From positions 1 through 64,000 of the forward strand of contig JAMKCH010051690.1 of the NCBI GenBank assembly GCA_023653785.1: a stretch of 64,000 nucleotides of DNA. The letters run 5' to 3'. The DNA comes from Ophioderma brevispina. Lineage: Eukaryota > Echinodermata > Ophiuroidea > Amphilepidida > Ophiodermatidae. The notes beneath the pieces are model-generated. The model had not been told where the DNA came from. It did not search any database and was given only the letters and a program-made list of their open reading frames with translations. Positions 11,520 through 22,859 of the stretch are shown here, in pieces. How positions within the stretch are numbered: position 1 is the first letter of the stretch; every line of letters begins with the position of its first letter. The position numbers and the translations under genes are program-made.

Positions 11520-13477
11520 TAGGGTGATATCATACACTAGTCTATTTATATATTTCTCTCAGCCAATTACCGCGCGCCGGTGAGCTGCGGTGATAAGGAA
11601 GTAGTGCATAAACATTATCGTGATCATGATTTGACCTCAGTACAAGGGTGAATTCCTATGTTAATTAATCAGAGTGGATCACACTACCACTGCTACGCAC
11701 GCCCAAAGCCAAAGGGCTAAATGATGTTTGGTTTTGGATGTCATGAGCAAAAATATGCCCCATTTTGGTCGACCAATATTCATTTTACACTGTACTCTAT
11801 GGGGATTAAAAATCAAGGCCATTCTGTCAAGATGAAAAATTTATAGACTTAAAGCGGGTCATCCCCTTCTAAGTGAACTGTGGCTATTAAAGATATTAGC
11901 TAGGGAGAGAAATTTCGCAAGCATGAGGTGATTACGCTGAACCGGCTGGACATGTGTAGAAGTAATTATAGTCCGGTGTATTCACAGTCCGGCTACAACG
12001 GTAAAGAATAGGGCACTCAATTCTGTTGACTCTTCTCGCAACATGAGTTTCACGCTTTATTCCGTTATAGTCTATGGAGCCCGGACTATGGCTCCCGCCG
12101 GACTATAGTTGCTTTCACACCGGTTATTAGCATGAATATTGCATAGGTACTTAGAGTGAAACTGTTCAGATTGATTGGGAGACTCGTGACGATATAGTCT
12201 AGCACAGTGACAATATTATGTAAAGTGTATTATGCATGTATGGCTACGACGTGTAACTATTATCCTCACTAAGCGGTCGCAAAATTGACTGGAATACATA
12301 AATTACTTCTACTCACAAACAATTCAGACAAAAATATCAACATAATTATAGTCCACAGAAACTGCAAACGCTTGGTATTTTTTAGATATTGACCTGGAAA
12401 GAACTTTGTAAATGTACACATGTATACTCATCGCATAGAAACACACGCGGGTGAATGGCACGCGGTAGTTTTTGACCACCACCCATGCTCCAGGAGCAGG
12501 TCTCCCTCACTAACCTCAAAGGGCAGATATTGAGTTTTCTTATCTTTTTTTGGACTTAGAATTTTTCCCTCTATTTTATATACCTAACCACAAGACCAGC
12601 GTGGATTGGTGTGCCAGATTTACAATTCTAATCCTTGATAACATTTACAGAATAAATCGCTACTGCTATTGTGGTCAGCAATCAATATAATGAATAGCTC
12701 CGCTCTGGAATGGTTGCCACGCCACAAACCATGCTCCAGGAGCATGAATAGTGGTCAAAATCTCACACTTGCGAGTGAATGTTACGAGTGGAGCAAAATG
12801 ACCGCTGTGCAAATTCCAGGTCTTCCCCGACTCGCTATGCAATCGCGTAAAGATTACCTATCCAGTGTGTAGAGATAGTGGTTGTATTGAAAATAGTTGT
12901 AGTAAAGACTCCTGTGAGTGGCTAAGCTTAAAGGTGATCCTCATTGCTCGGACGGCATATATTAAGCTATATACCAATGGAAAGCTTATGACTTCAGGAT
13001 TCCAAAAATATCTTTTCCAAAAAAAATAATCGTGTAATAGAGCCGCTATAAACTAAAAACTAACCCTATATTTCGTTGCGATTTTACGCCCAAAAATACA
13101 CTGAAGCTTTCCTTCTCTGACCTTGGCAAATTCGTGTGACGTAGGCGATTGTACAAGTCTTGTTGCGCAATGTATCTTCCAATGTAAAGGAACCCCAAAT
13201 CGCTCCTCTTCTCCTGTGTTGAATCTCGCCAATATAGCGATAAATGTTGGTTGACTAGGTTCCTTATCTCTGTAGATTGGTAATTATAACTCCCGGCTTC
13301 ATAAGTGTGCAAGAAATGTGAAAAAATCACATGAATTCTCATCGCTTACGATGAATCGTGAGTAACGAGCAGAGCTCAGAGCCAGCTGTGTTTTGTGTAA
13401 ATGTTATCAAGGATTAGAATTGCAAATTTGGTGACGTCACCACCTCACAGCGTCCAAGTCAATAATATTGACTTTCG
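11520..13477. other. No gene; inverted-repeat remnants
   Basis: The region holds two hints of old inverted-repeat elements. One is ATTATAGTCCGGTGT (near 11965) with its partner GCCGGACTATAGTTGC and ACACCGG (near 12095-12125). The other is a pair of arms of about 30 bp (CAATTCTAATCCTTGATAAC near 12630, and its reverse complement near 13395-13425). A motif CCATGCTCCAGGAGCA occurs twice (near 12483 and 12728). No exon is visible. Confidence 0.4.
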
Positions 13478-13480
13478 TTA

Positions 13481-13834
13481 AAGTCTGACTCAGAGATTTC
13501 GAAATATTACTTTTTTGTGTAATAATGAAAAATAGTCAACTAGAACTAAAGATAGTAACCTAAAATGGACAATTCCGAAATTTGAGATGAATCGGATTTT
13601 TCGTTTTGATGCAGTAAACATTTATGTGTAGTATTACGTCCCATAGGATACTGTGTATAACAAAAATTCCGGATCCGGAATTTTAATTATTGCATTTTCT
13701 AATATGAAGGAATTCGATTTAAGCTTAGCAATTTCACACAGTGATTAGTATATGGAGAAGCATTATGTACATGCAAAAAACACGATTTTTTTTAAATTGA
13801 GGGCACCCTCCTCAGGAAATCTCTGAGTCGGCCT
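13481..13834. mobile_element. MITE, TIR AAGGCYGACTCAGAGATTTC, TTA target duplication
   Basis: The left end reads TTA|AAGTCTGACTCAGAGATTTC. The right end is the reverse complement of AGGCCGACTCAGAGATTTC followed by TTA, giving inverted repeats of about 20 bp and a 3-bp TTA duplication. At 354 bp with no coding capacity it is a non-autonomous element. Internal landmarks (AACTAGAACTAAAGATAGT, GAGATGAATCGGATTTTT, TTCCGGATCCGGAA) are shared with 38330-38786 and partly with 44108-44363. The TWA duplication suggests PIF/Harbinger-type mobilisation, which is an inference. Confidence 0.72.
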
Positions 13835-14261
13835 TTAAGTGGTGACCTGACTCCCCACTGCGTGCACTGCACCCGTACCCGCTGCAACTAGTTGTTGTAC
13901 TAAGGCAGCATTGTTGAGTAACTCGATGTAACTGGGGATAAAAAATCAGGCCAGGATTAGAATACTTTAGGATTATCATCATGGTGGCTATTTTGGATTC
14001 AATAACGCAATTATGTAACTGGTTTTAATGAACGACTTAACCCCACAAATATATCACAAGACATCACGAAATAACACTATAAATTAAATATGAAGTAGGC
14101 GACCATATTGGTCAGTTGGTGGTCTTATTGGCAGCAATCTTGGACTGACCATGATGTAAGGTCCTAATGGTTTCATGTTTGCTTTTAATACATTCCTTGA
14201 CCTAAAAACCCGATGGAATACACCACATACACCACCTTATAGTGGTGTAAAAGTATTAAAG

Positions 14262-14446
14262 GGACATTTCGTGATCCACAACCTCGTCATTCCGACCTAC
14301 CTAAACAAAGTTTAGATTTTTATATCATCTTAGCCGTAGTCATCCATGTGAACCCAATCTTACCTGCAATTCGGTCGTACCTGTAAGAAACGGACAGAAA
14401 TTACAGCACAGTGGGCTATGGGACCGTGGGAAACAAGCATTTGCTC
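14262..14446 (+). repeat. Dispersed repeat, left part, split by LINE insertion
   Basis: It starts at GGGACATTTCGTGATCCACA and runs to CAAGCATTTGCTCATAT. It is collinear with 19865-20100 (landmarks TTTCGTGATCCACAGCC, ACGGACAGAAATTA, CAGTGGCTATGGGA). The remaining part of this copy resumes at about 16225, after the LINE. The family appears non-coding. Confidence 0.7.
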
Positions 14447-14449
14447 ATA

Positions 14450-16228
14450 TCATCATCCTTCGGCTGCGGAGCAGGCGATTACAAGATTTCTCCATGCACG
14501 TCTATCTTTGGCAAGTGTGGCTATCTGCTCAGCTTGTATCATGCCTTTATCATACCCTAGCACACGTTGGATGTAGGCTAAATAAGAGGTGCGTGGACGT
14601 CAAGGTCTCTTTTTGCCATGTGGTGGTATGTAGAGAGCGTAGGCTCTTCCTCTGGCAGACGAAGGATGTGTCCAAGGAAACTCAGCTGGCGATGTCCTAC
14701 AAGGTGGATAAGAGGCTCAGTGTTGGTCATTGAATATAAGATGGTGTTTGAGACACGGTCTTTCCGTTTTATGTCCAGCATAATCCTATAGCAAGAGGTA
14801 GCAAATGCGTTGATTTTGCTTCCATGTCTTGTGATAGCACCCAGGATTCACAGCCATAGAGTAGGATAGTCACACAGGTAGTGTTGAATAACTTGACTTT
14901 TGCACAGATGGATAATTGGGGCTTTTCCACAGACGTTCTAGCTTCCAAAAGGCACTCCATGCTAATGCTTGGCGTCTTTTAGGTCGCTTGCAGCAGATGC
15001 CATTTTGGAGCCAGGGTATTTGAAATCTGTCACATGGTTGATGGATTCACCATAGACTTGAAGTGTTGGATGAGGATGACAATTTGCAGTCATGTAATCT
15101 GTCTTGGATATGCTTATTATGAGGCCAAGATTTTCTGCTGCTGCTGCAGTATTGGTCAGCTGTGTCTGTGCCATCGGAAGAGTGGATTCCAGCAGGGCAA
15201 TATCATCAGCAAAATCCAAGTCTTTCAATACTTTGGCTGGGTATCGTCTGGAGCGGCGAGGGTGTGATACAATTCCACAGTCACAGTCTGGTGTGGCCTT
15301 CTTCAGTAGAAAGTCTACTAATATGAGGAAAAGGAATGGAGCTAAAACATCACCCTGAAGAACTCCGGTGGTGACTTCGAAAGGATCCGAAATGTTTCCG
15401 TCGACCATTACTGCACTTTAGAGTTGTTGTATAGCCCCGGAGGGGCCACTTGTATCAAGGTGGATATGATGCGTGAACATGGACTTTCAAAATGCACCCT
15501 AAACACGTATTTTCACTGACTAGAAAACAAGCTAAAACATACCCTAAACAAGTATTTTTATCTGTTTATGATGCCCTCAACAAGTACCAAGTGCATTGAA
15601 TCGTAAATATACCTTTTATTATCTTGCTTTGCTTTAATTCCCAAGTTCCGATTACAATATTTTGGATTATTTTGATCCCTGCTTAATGAGATATAACATG
15701 AAAATTTCAGGGTTAAGAAAAAACATACCCTTTTTTTCCATATTTTGCTGTTTTTGAAACCCTAAACGATGTACGCGCGTACATCGCCTGTTGCAAAAAA
15801 GACACCCTTTTTACGCGTTTTCTTGTTCACGCATCATATCCACCGTTGAATACAAGTGGCCCCCCGGGTGTATAGCGCACTTGTGGCATCACTACTGCTT
15901 CCGGTATTCCATAATGCCGCATCATAGCAAACATAACCTTTCTATTGATGGAATCAAAGGCCTTCTGAAAGTCTATAAAGGTGACTGTAAGAGGAAGCTG
16001 GTAGTCTTGGAAACCTTCCATGATTCTTCTGAGGATATGGATCTGCTGGGCACAACTTATTCTAGAACGAAATCCAGCCTGGTTGCTTCTTAAGATGGGG
16101 TCCACATGATCTCTGATTCTGTTTAGAAGGATCTTGTTGTAAACCTTGGCTGTAATTGACAGAAGAGATATTCCTCGATAGTTGGTCATATCACAAACCA
16201 CAAGATCGGATTCAAGTAAAATTTTGAA
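14450..16228 (-). mobile_element. Non-LTR retrotransposon (LINE) RT fragment, nested
   Basis: On the - strand, 16243-15870 encodes the N-terminal RT blocks (NYRGISLLSITAKVYNKILL, QAGFRS, DFQKAFDSINRK). Positions 15408-14962 encode GVLQGDVLAPFLF and the catalytic block FADDIALL. Positions 14960-14580 encode LLYGCESWVLS and RQLSFLGHILRLPEEEP, the usual C-terminal blocks of endonuclease-RT type LINEs. The - strand 3' end finishes in GATGATGAT-like repeats (about 14450), a tail seen in several LINE clades. The endonuclease half is missing (5' truncation). The RT is interrupted by the element at 15435-15868 and contains frameshifts, so the copy is dead. It sits inside an older repeat. Confidence 0.85.
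15435..15868. mobile_element. 434-bp inverted-repeat transposon inserted in the LINE RT
   Basis: The terminal inverted repeats are about 45 bp. The left starts CCCCGGAGGGGCCACTTGTA and the right, reverse-complemented, starts CCCGGGGGGCCACTTGTA; both continue into GGTGGATATGATGCGTGAAC. The direct repeat TGTATAG flanks both ends (15428-15434 and 15869-15875; 8 bp with one mismatch). Removing the insert and one repeat rejoins the interrupted LINE coding sequence, so both boundaries are well supported. The interior has repeated ACCCTAAAC-type words and no ORF. A 7-8-bp duplication points to a hAT-like class, but the superfamily is not certain. Confidence 0.8.
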
Positions 16229-16310
16229 TAAGCTTTTTTTCAAGGATATCTAGTGAACCATGATAAAACAGAAGGTACTGGGATCACGAAATGAACCTTT
16301 ACATACCTTA
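16225..16310 (+). repeat. Dispersed repeat, right part of the split copy
   Basis: The segment CAAGGATATCTAGTGAACCATGATAAAACAGAAGG continues the family seen intact at 19865-20210, where it reads CAAGGATATATTCTCGGGACC and then ACAACAGAAGG. The LINE at 14450-16228 separates it from its left half. Confidence 0.6.
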
Positions 16311-16560
16311 TTGTTCCAAACATGATGTGGCGGCAATATTGACAGCCATCTTAGATTAACCGTGCTGTAAGCCCTCAATGGTCATGTAATTGATTTTAAT
16401 GGTTTCCTTGACCTCCAAAATGGTTGACTACGCCACAAATACCGCTACAACCCTATTGGTCCAAACATAATTTGGTGGCCATATTAGTGACCTTCTTAGC
16501 GGCCATCTTAGATTGATTATGATGAAGCCCTCAATGGTCATGTAATTGGTCTTAATGGGG
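16307..16560 (+). repeat. Two-copy tandem repeat of about 148 bp
   Basis: Two consecutive copies share TTGGTCCAAACAT, CCATCTTAGATT and AGCCCTCAATGGTCATGTAATTG. A related copy occurs at about 14110-14200. It belongs to the repeat complex that surrounds the nested LINE. Confidence 0.65.
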
Positions 16561-17199
16561 GATTTCGTGATCCACAGCCTCATCCCCGACTTGCCTAAAA
16601 ATGAGATTTTTATATCATCTGAACTGTTGGCCTAAATGTAGTATGTGTGCCTAATCCTAGCTTTCTTATTTATGAAAAATGCTGATGTTTATGAATTTCG
16701 ACTGACCAGACTACCCATAATCCCTCACTAGTTTGATTATCGCAATGCAAAAGTGCGGCGCGAAATTTGCTGCAACTTTAACCATTTTTTTTCAAAATTC
16801 TAAAAGGGTGTCCTCGAAAGATTATGTCACCATTTGATGCAGGATTATGTTCTATATGGAGATGACAGTTTTGTTTGTGGTGGACACCCCTAGATTTTAA
16901 TGGCATTTAGATTTTACTTGTATCATTTTAGTCACACTTTCAATGTGTAAGCGGAACTGTCGCTGCCGATTTCAAACAACCCTGTTGGCAAGTTGAATCG
17001 TTGTTACACGATTGTAAACGTGTACACTATGACATGGTGCATCGTTCAAGTTGTGTCTTGTTGTAACACCATTACTAGGGAATAAGTAAGCGACCCGTAC
17101 CGTATATACCCGGGGCGGGGTTGTATATGAAATGGATATGGATGTAAGGATGGCGGATTCCAAACCAGGGCATTTCAGGCGTACTCAAGCAAATAGGGT
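16561..17199. other. No recognisable gene
   Basis: It begins with another short copy of the TTTCGTGATCCACAGCC repeat (16555-16620), followed by unremarkable AT-rich DNA. No exon is seen. Confidence 0.4.
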
Positions 17200-17450
17200 T
17201 ATTTGGGTGAGAGCCAAACCAAAATGCTCCAAAATATTGTTTTTTTCGGGTGACAAATTTGTATGCAAATTTTCCCAAAAAATGTGGTCTTTTTAGAAAA
17301 TTTACAAAAATGTCCCCAAAATAGGGGTCTTTGGGTGAAAATTTTCCCCAAAATAGGGGTTTTTGGTGACAGTGGTAAAACTTTACAATACTATGGGGTC
17401 TTTGGGTGACATTTTAAAAATATATGGAGTCTTTGGGTGACATCCCTCGT
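17200..17450 (+). repeat. Minisatellite with GGGGTCTTTGGGTGACA core
   Basis: Five or so imperfect units of 45-55 bp carry GGTCTTTGGGTGA and AATTTTCCCCAAAATAGGGG. The copies are divergent at the left edge, near 17200, and cleanest at 17310-17440. Confidence 0.7.
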
Positions 17451-19275
17451 CCACCTGAGCCATTTTTGTAACAAAACTCCCGAAGGGGAGGGGGGGGGGG
17501 TTACCACCCCACTGTGATTTTCGTTACTGAACATCCGATCCTGTAAAAATTGTACAAAGGATGAGGTTTAGAGTTGGTCTTTCCATTGGTACAAAAATAA
17601 GTACCAACATAATCTTATGACGTCACTAGACGTAGATGTTGAGGAAAGTACGAAAATATTGAATATAGGGTGGAAAATTTATCTGTCGCAATTTTAGCGA
17701 CTCATTACACCTGATTATTAGCACTACAATGCTATCCATATATACAAACTAGTCCTGTCCCAGAAGTAGAGTCAAAAAAAACCACATGAAAAAATCTATA
17801 TTCCTAACCTATTGAGAAAAATTGGATTTTTCCCTTTTTCTACCATGTGTGTTTATGGAAATTGGCAGTTTTGCTGACATGCAAACTTGATGGACGTCAT
17901 TGTGACGTAATGTAGGCATGTGGTACTCATTTTAATATCAATGGAAAGAGGAGGACTATAGCTATCTTTTGGTCCCAAAATCCAGTGTCTCTGGTATTCC
18001 TGTGTTGTGCTAGGCATGTTGGTACTTCTCTCCCGAAGGGGGGTGGTTGCCAACTCCCATACATCACTTTGGGATCACCCTTACCCGGTGGTGTTGTTTT
18101 TGGATGAAACGGAGGGAAGTCAAGTGACAATTCAGTAAATAATTGGGCACCAAAACGGGGGGTTGTAGCAAGCGGGGGAAAAAAAAGCTTGAAAGGGGGG
18201 TGGTGGTAAACACACCCCACTCGTGGACGGGTTTTTAAAAGTGTGCACTTGTCAAAAAATATAACCTACATGAAATTATTCGGATGTCGGCAAGGGGCCC
18301 TCCATGAGCTTAAAAGTTTGTACACGAATCAATAGGATGTTTTTTGACAAAACACAAAAAGTGGTAAATTGCCATTTGTTGATTTGGTCAGAAATTTCTC
18401 CATGAGGTACTCAATAGGGTTAGGCAAAATAGTTTCCAAGTAGGAACGCATCCTCATTTGCAGGCAATACACAATAGCCAAACGTGACCCATTTATACCG
18501 GCTGGTAAGTTAGTTTGAAGCAGTGTATTGTTGTAACGGGACCACTGGTTACATTGAAAAATAGTGCGCCCTCAAGATTTTTCAAATCGTATGTTTGCGT
18601 GGTTGTAAGCTTTTATATAAAAAGCCCAACCCGAAAATATTAAGACCCCAAATCAGCTTCCTTATGAGGTAAACAACGATTTTATAATTTAACGTCGGTG
18701 GCGACGTTCCCGTCGTTAAATTCCGCAGACGACGAAAATGGCGTTTAACACAAAGAACACGCACGCCGTATGCCTTGTTTCCAACGCTAGGACATGTTTG
18801 TCGGTCTATAGCCTTTGTGGTTTTTGGTTTTAATTATCAGTGAGTACGAGTCGTCAAAAAATATTATAGTCATGTAATATACAACATTTGTTGATTAAAG
18901 TATGGAAAACTTAAAAGGGACCTACAAATTACCTGGATGTCTTTATCCTTCAATCAATGTCCCCATATGTTTTTGATATGTTATGTTTTGTGTAAAAAAT
19001 ATATCTCGTTCTTCCAATGGCCTAGACTATCAGTGAGGAGCAATCATGAGGAAAATTTCATATTGTTGAAAAGGTGCCAGTGCCGCTTAAGGTCAAGCCT
19101 TTGTTAACTAATTATAATATTCTTAGGTGTCAATTGTACTGGGGTGTTTTCTTACATGTGTGCAATATTTTTAACATTAATAGCAGGCAACTCTTTTGTC
19201 CACTTTCAATGTTATGTCAATATGGCAAAGCCAGCTGCAGCTGACATGTAATTTTCAATTGTAAGAACTCTTTTT
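17451..19275. other. No recognisable gene; possible old element at 17450-18230
   Basis: A 780-bp stretch is bracketed by CTCGTCCACCTGAGCC (left) and CCACTCGTGGACGGG (right), with G-runs next to CTCCCGAAGGGG on both sides (17480 and 18030). This could be an eroded inverted-repeat element, but the arms are too short to be sure. No coding exon is recognised. Confidence 0.35.
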
Positions 19276-19736
19276 AAGAGGAAAAACCGTACTAATAATA
19301 AATTATACAATATACGCTATAAAAATAATTATGCCATCTATCGAGTGGTTTCATGGAAAAAACGGTTATATATTATAACCATAAAATGAAATTAAAACAT
19401 TTTTGCCTGACCATGCGCTATTTGAATTTCGCGATAGTGTATAGGGGATGTGTATATGTGTAAGCGATACTGACGGGAACAGTAGCGTCATAAACCTTCT
19501 CACGTGACGCGTCATAAGACATTTCCTATCAGTCTGTATGACGAAACGTGCCGACTATATCGCATAACACCGTTTACAATAGCGCGAATTATAAATAGCA
19601 TATGGTCAGACTAGATGGGTTTATTCATTTTATGGTTAATATCATTCCGTTTTTAGATCGAAACCACTCGATATGTGGTCAATAATTATTTTATAGCGAT
19701 ATTGTATAAATTATTCGTGGCGGGTTCTCCTTTAGT
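19276..19736. mobile_element. Foldback MITE with arms of about 170 bp
   Basis: The left arm (19276-19450) and the right arm (about 19555-19736) are reverse complements over nearly their full length. Shared words are AAATTATACAATAT, CGCTATAAAA, ATCGAGTGGTTTC, ATTATAACCATAAAATGAA and CTGACCAT. The loop of about 100 bp is GC-richer (ACGGGAACAGTAGCGTCATA). No coding capacity is present. Part of the right arm (ATAGCGATATTGTATAA, AATTATTGACCA) is echoed at 55865-55895, just upstream of an HYR exon. Confidence 0.8.
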
Positions 19737-19864
19737 AACGTATTGATATGTGATGTTCCCACGGATTTCAGGTCAAATCAAATCTTCGATGACCTTAGTT
19801 TAGAATACGCGTTTATTTACACTAAAAGACAATTTTGTGCTGCACTAACATGTTGATAAAAGGA

Positions 19865-20210
19865 CTTTACAAGGGCATTTCGTGATCCACAGCCCGTCCC
19901 CAACTGCCTAAAAAGCTGAGGAGTCAATCATCTGAACCGTTAACATAGTAATCCATTGTGTGCCCATTCTTACGTGCAAACTCGGATCGTCGTGTGTAAG
20001 TACATAGCAATTTTGTATTTTCTGTCCGTAAACGGACAGAAATTAGCACAGTGGCTATGGGAACCGTGGGAATCGAGCATTTGGCTCATAACACAACCGC
20101 AAGTCGAGATTAGCTAAAAGTTGTGAATGAGCTTGTTTCAAGGATATATTCTCGGGACCAATGATACAACAGAAGGGGCTGGAATAACAAAAATGCACCT
20201 TGATTAATCA
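19865..20210 (+). repeat. Dispersed repeat, least interrupted copy
   Basis: This is the reference copy for the family split at 14262/16225. It runs from GGGCATTTCGTGATCCACAG through TTTTGTATTTTCTGTCCGTA and TTTCAAGGATATATTC to ACAACAGAAGG. A fragment (AATTTTGTATTTTCTGTCCG) recurs at 22570-22640. No coding capacity is recognised. Confidence 0.7.
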
Positions 20211-20849
20211 GGAACTGGCAAAACCACATGACATTGTATTGCGTTCCGACTAAAGTGCAAAATACCTTGTACTATGCCAAATGTCAAGTGTTTGTGCATG
20301 TGATTACAGTATAGCCACATGGTCACGCAGCACCACCCCACCTAAGGCAAAGGACATCACGGATAATGAGGCCCGCCCTTCCTCATAGTGTCATGAAAAG
20401 GATGAATTTGAAAACGTTTTCGCATTTATGAAAGCGGACCATACTTCAACTTTCCCCTTGGTGGTTTAAAAAAAACTCTTTCATAAATTCCTAAAAGTCG
20501 CTTTTTAGTAAAAATTATACACAGGCTTATGGGTAATTGGAATTTCCAAAAATATGAACCACGATGCCGCTTTGCAAGGATGGGTGGCTATATTAATTAT
20601 TCAAAACATAGATGAGTAGCATTCTGGTACTTGGAGGGGGTGGAGGTGGGAGTTTGGAAGCTCATTTTTGCATTTTTTTCGGGGGAGGGGGGGAACACTA
20701 ATGCAAATTACCACAAAACAACAACAACAACATCATATAAATACATATCACACCATCCACAGACGTACTTCTATACAACATCATTATATCATATTGAAAG
20801 CGCGCCACTGCCAAATATGTGACCACTTTTGCAATAAAGGTTGTTAGAA
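20211..20849. other. No recognisable gene
   Basis: AT-rich DNA with a short G-rich tract near 20634-20696 and a CAACAACAACA run near 20720. No exon is seen. Confidence 0.4.
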
Positions 20850-21380
20850 ACAAGGGGTTGAAACGCATTCAAAACCAGTCGTCCTGTGGGCGCTGACATT
20901 TTGACTATTGCACGGAATAATTATCAGTTGGGGTGCTTTATACACACATAATGTTAAATCGATACAAACAATCCGCCAAAATATAGTGTTGGATGTGGGT
21001 GCTATTGGGTGGTTTAAATTTTGTCCTACCCATGCCACACAACGAAGAAATGACACATCAGTCGTATTGGTTAATAAAACGCCTCAATGAAACATCATTT
21101 TCACCTAAGCGAGCATTGCATTATGAGAAAAAAGAGTATCTGAGCACAATGATCAGGTACACTATTATTACACCTGGGCCACATCTAACACATACATTAA
21201 TTGGTATCACTACCATTAGTGTATATGCAAAGCGGCACCCACAGTATGTGGACAAGAAGCGGAGGCAGACATTGCTTTCTATGGTTGGTACTCTAGTTTT
21301 CTTTGTGGTCGGCAAAACATGAGAGACGGTGAATTTCTAAGATTAGTAACGTTTTGCATCTCTATCTATATAGAACCTTT
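20850..21380 (+). repeat. Dispersed 530-bp repeat, inverted copy at 53170-53720
   Basis: The stretch from GGGGTTGAAACGCATTCAAAACC to CTATATAGAACC matches the reverse complement of 53170-53715 along its whole length, with many small indels. An open frame of 109 codons (20993-21322) runs through it, but the other copy does not preserve this frame, so I do not call a gene. The family is unknown. Confidence 0.75.
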
Positions 21381-21689
21381 GGTTAGAACAATACCAGTGA
21401 TCAAAAAAACAATCAGTTTTTAAAACCTTATTGGTATGCCTCGCTATTTAAATTCACCCAACCAAACCAGGCAGACAACTGTCTACATACAGCACATGCC
21501 ACTGTTAGATTCCAGTCTTCTTGTTGACTTCAAGTAAAGAATACCTCCAGATGCAAAAGCATGTGGGATACAGAACTTTTGTCAGGCTTAAAATCCATGA
21601 TGGCTAGTGGGATTAGCTATTAAAAAAGGCAACTAAAGTTTTATACTTGCTTTTATTGATAATAGTCGGTCCACAAGGAGTTTTTAAGT

Positions 21690-22180
21690 TAATACCCGGT
21701 ATTAACTTAAGTCAGATGGAATTAAAAAAAAAAAATCCATTAATTCCCCTCACGCCTATTGTACCCTATTGGTAATCGTCTCCACATTGCGCCAATTAAG
21801 TCATAGGTCAAATCCTTCACAACTCTTAAATATGTCAGTTAGAACAGGTGCTTACTTGTTTTGTTAACACTGGTCACAGTTAAGTCCGACAGAGCATGTC
21901 CACAAGTACTCTACTAATACCGGTCGTAAAGTTCCGACCGGACTTAACCCTGCTCTTCTTCGGCATTAAATCGTCGGACTTAAAGCCTAGTTAGGTCCGA
22001 TAGAGTGCGTTCACACGGCAAATTTATATCAAACACTAAAACCGATCGATTTAGGTCCAGTATTAAGTGACTTATGTCAGACCGCAGGTTAATTGAAAAC
22101 ACACTAAAGCATTTCAAAGTGTGGGGGGGGGGATTGTTTTTTTTAATTCCATCGGTATTAGTTAATACCGGTAATAATAA
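21690..22180. repeat. Foldback element with GGTATTAACTTAAGTC-type arms
   Basis: The left part contains TACCCGGTATTAACTTAAG followed by GATGGAATTAAAAAA. The right part contains TTTTTTTTAATTCCATC followed by GGTATTAGTTAATACC, the inverted counterpart. The interior is dense in TCCGAC/GTCCGA/GACCGG half-palindromes. No coding capacity is present; it is probably a MITE. Confidence 0.6.
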
Positions 22181-22319
22181 CGTCGTGTGGACACGACTAA
22201 AGATGAATGAACTGGGGATTTGGATATTTCTGACTGGCTCTGATCAAATGAGGAATTAGTCACTGCGACTTGTTCCTGGGCTTGCAAAGGTGGGGTCACA
22301 TATAATTAACCTTGCATGC

Positions 22320-22545
22320 CTTGGTTGGGTCACTTGTATAGCACAAAAAAGCACAAAAAGCTTGGCCTTGGGTCAAATTCTCAAATTACATTTCATTCTT
22401 ATTTTGCTCATAATAATTTCGTAGAAACTTAGTACAACTTGGGTTGCAATAGATCAAAGTCCATATTAGCGAAAATGACAGTTGTTTAGTTCTGACATCG
22501 TCTTTAGTGCTCTTGACGCTGCTAATATTCACAAGGCGATGTCCG
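22320..22545 (-). repeat. Dispersed repeat, inverted partner of 11195-11440
   Basis: It carries, in reverse orientation, GGTTGGGTCACTTGTAT, GGGTTGCAATAGATCAAAGTC and GTCTTTAGTGCTCTTGACGC, which match the reverse complement of 11195-11440. Confidence 0.7.
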
Positions 22546-22822
22546 TCGATCTGCTCTTGAAGAAAATCGTAATTTTGTATTTTCTGTCCGTAATTGCAAC
22601 ACAGTGGCCTATGGATCGAGAAGCGTGATACAAACATTTGCGCGTCATATCAAAACGCACTGTCAGAATCAACTGAAAGTTTCGAAATACTTGACATCAA
22701 AAACATATGATTAGATACCAAAATTATCCCCAATGTTAAATAGAATTGAAATAATAGGTGGGAATGGGTATTGGCGGCCATCTTGGACGCCATCTTGAAT
22801 TTCACAAAACGAGGCTTCAAGT

Positions 22823-22859
22823 GTGCACTTCAGATTCTAAAAGAGAATCTGAAGTGCAC
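22823..22859. repeat. Perfect 16-bp hairpin
   Basis: GTGCACTTCAGATTCT is followed by a 5-nt loop and its exact reverse complement. It is isolated, with no T-run or gene next to it, so a terminator or miRNA role is not supported. Confidence 0.7.

Noticed and set aside
20993..21322. 109-codon open frame as a possible exon
   Set aside because: It lies in a dispersed repeat whose second copy does not keep the frame.
22823..22859. Perfect hairpin as a miRNA precursor or terminator
   Set aside because: The stem is only 16 bp, too short for a miRNA precursor, and there is no adjoining transcription unit.
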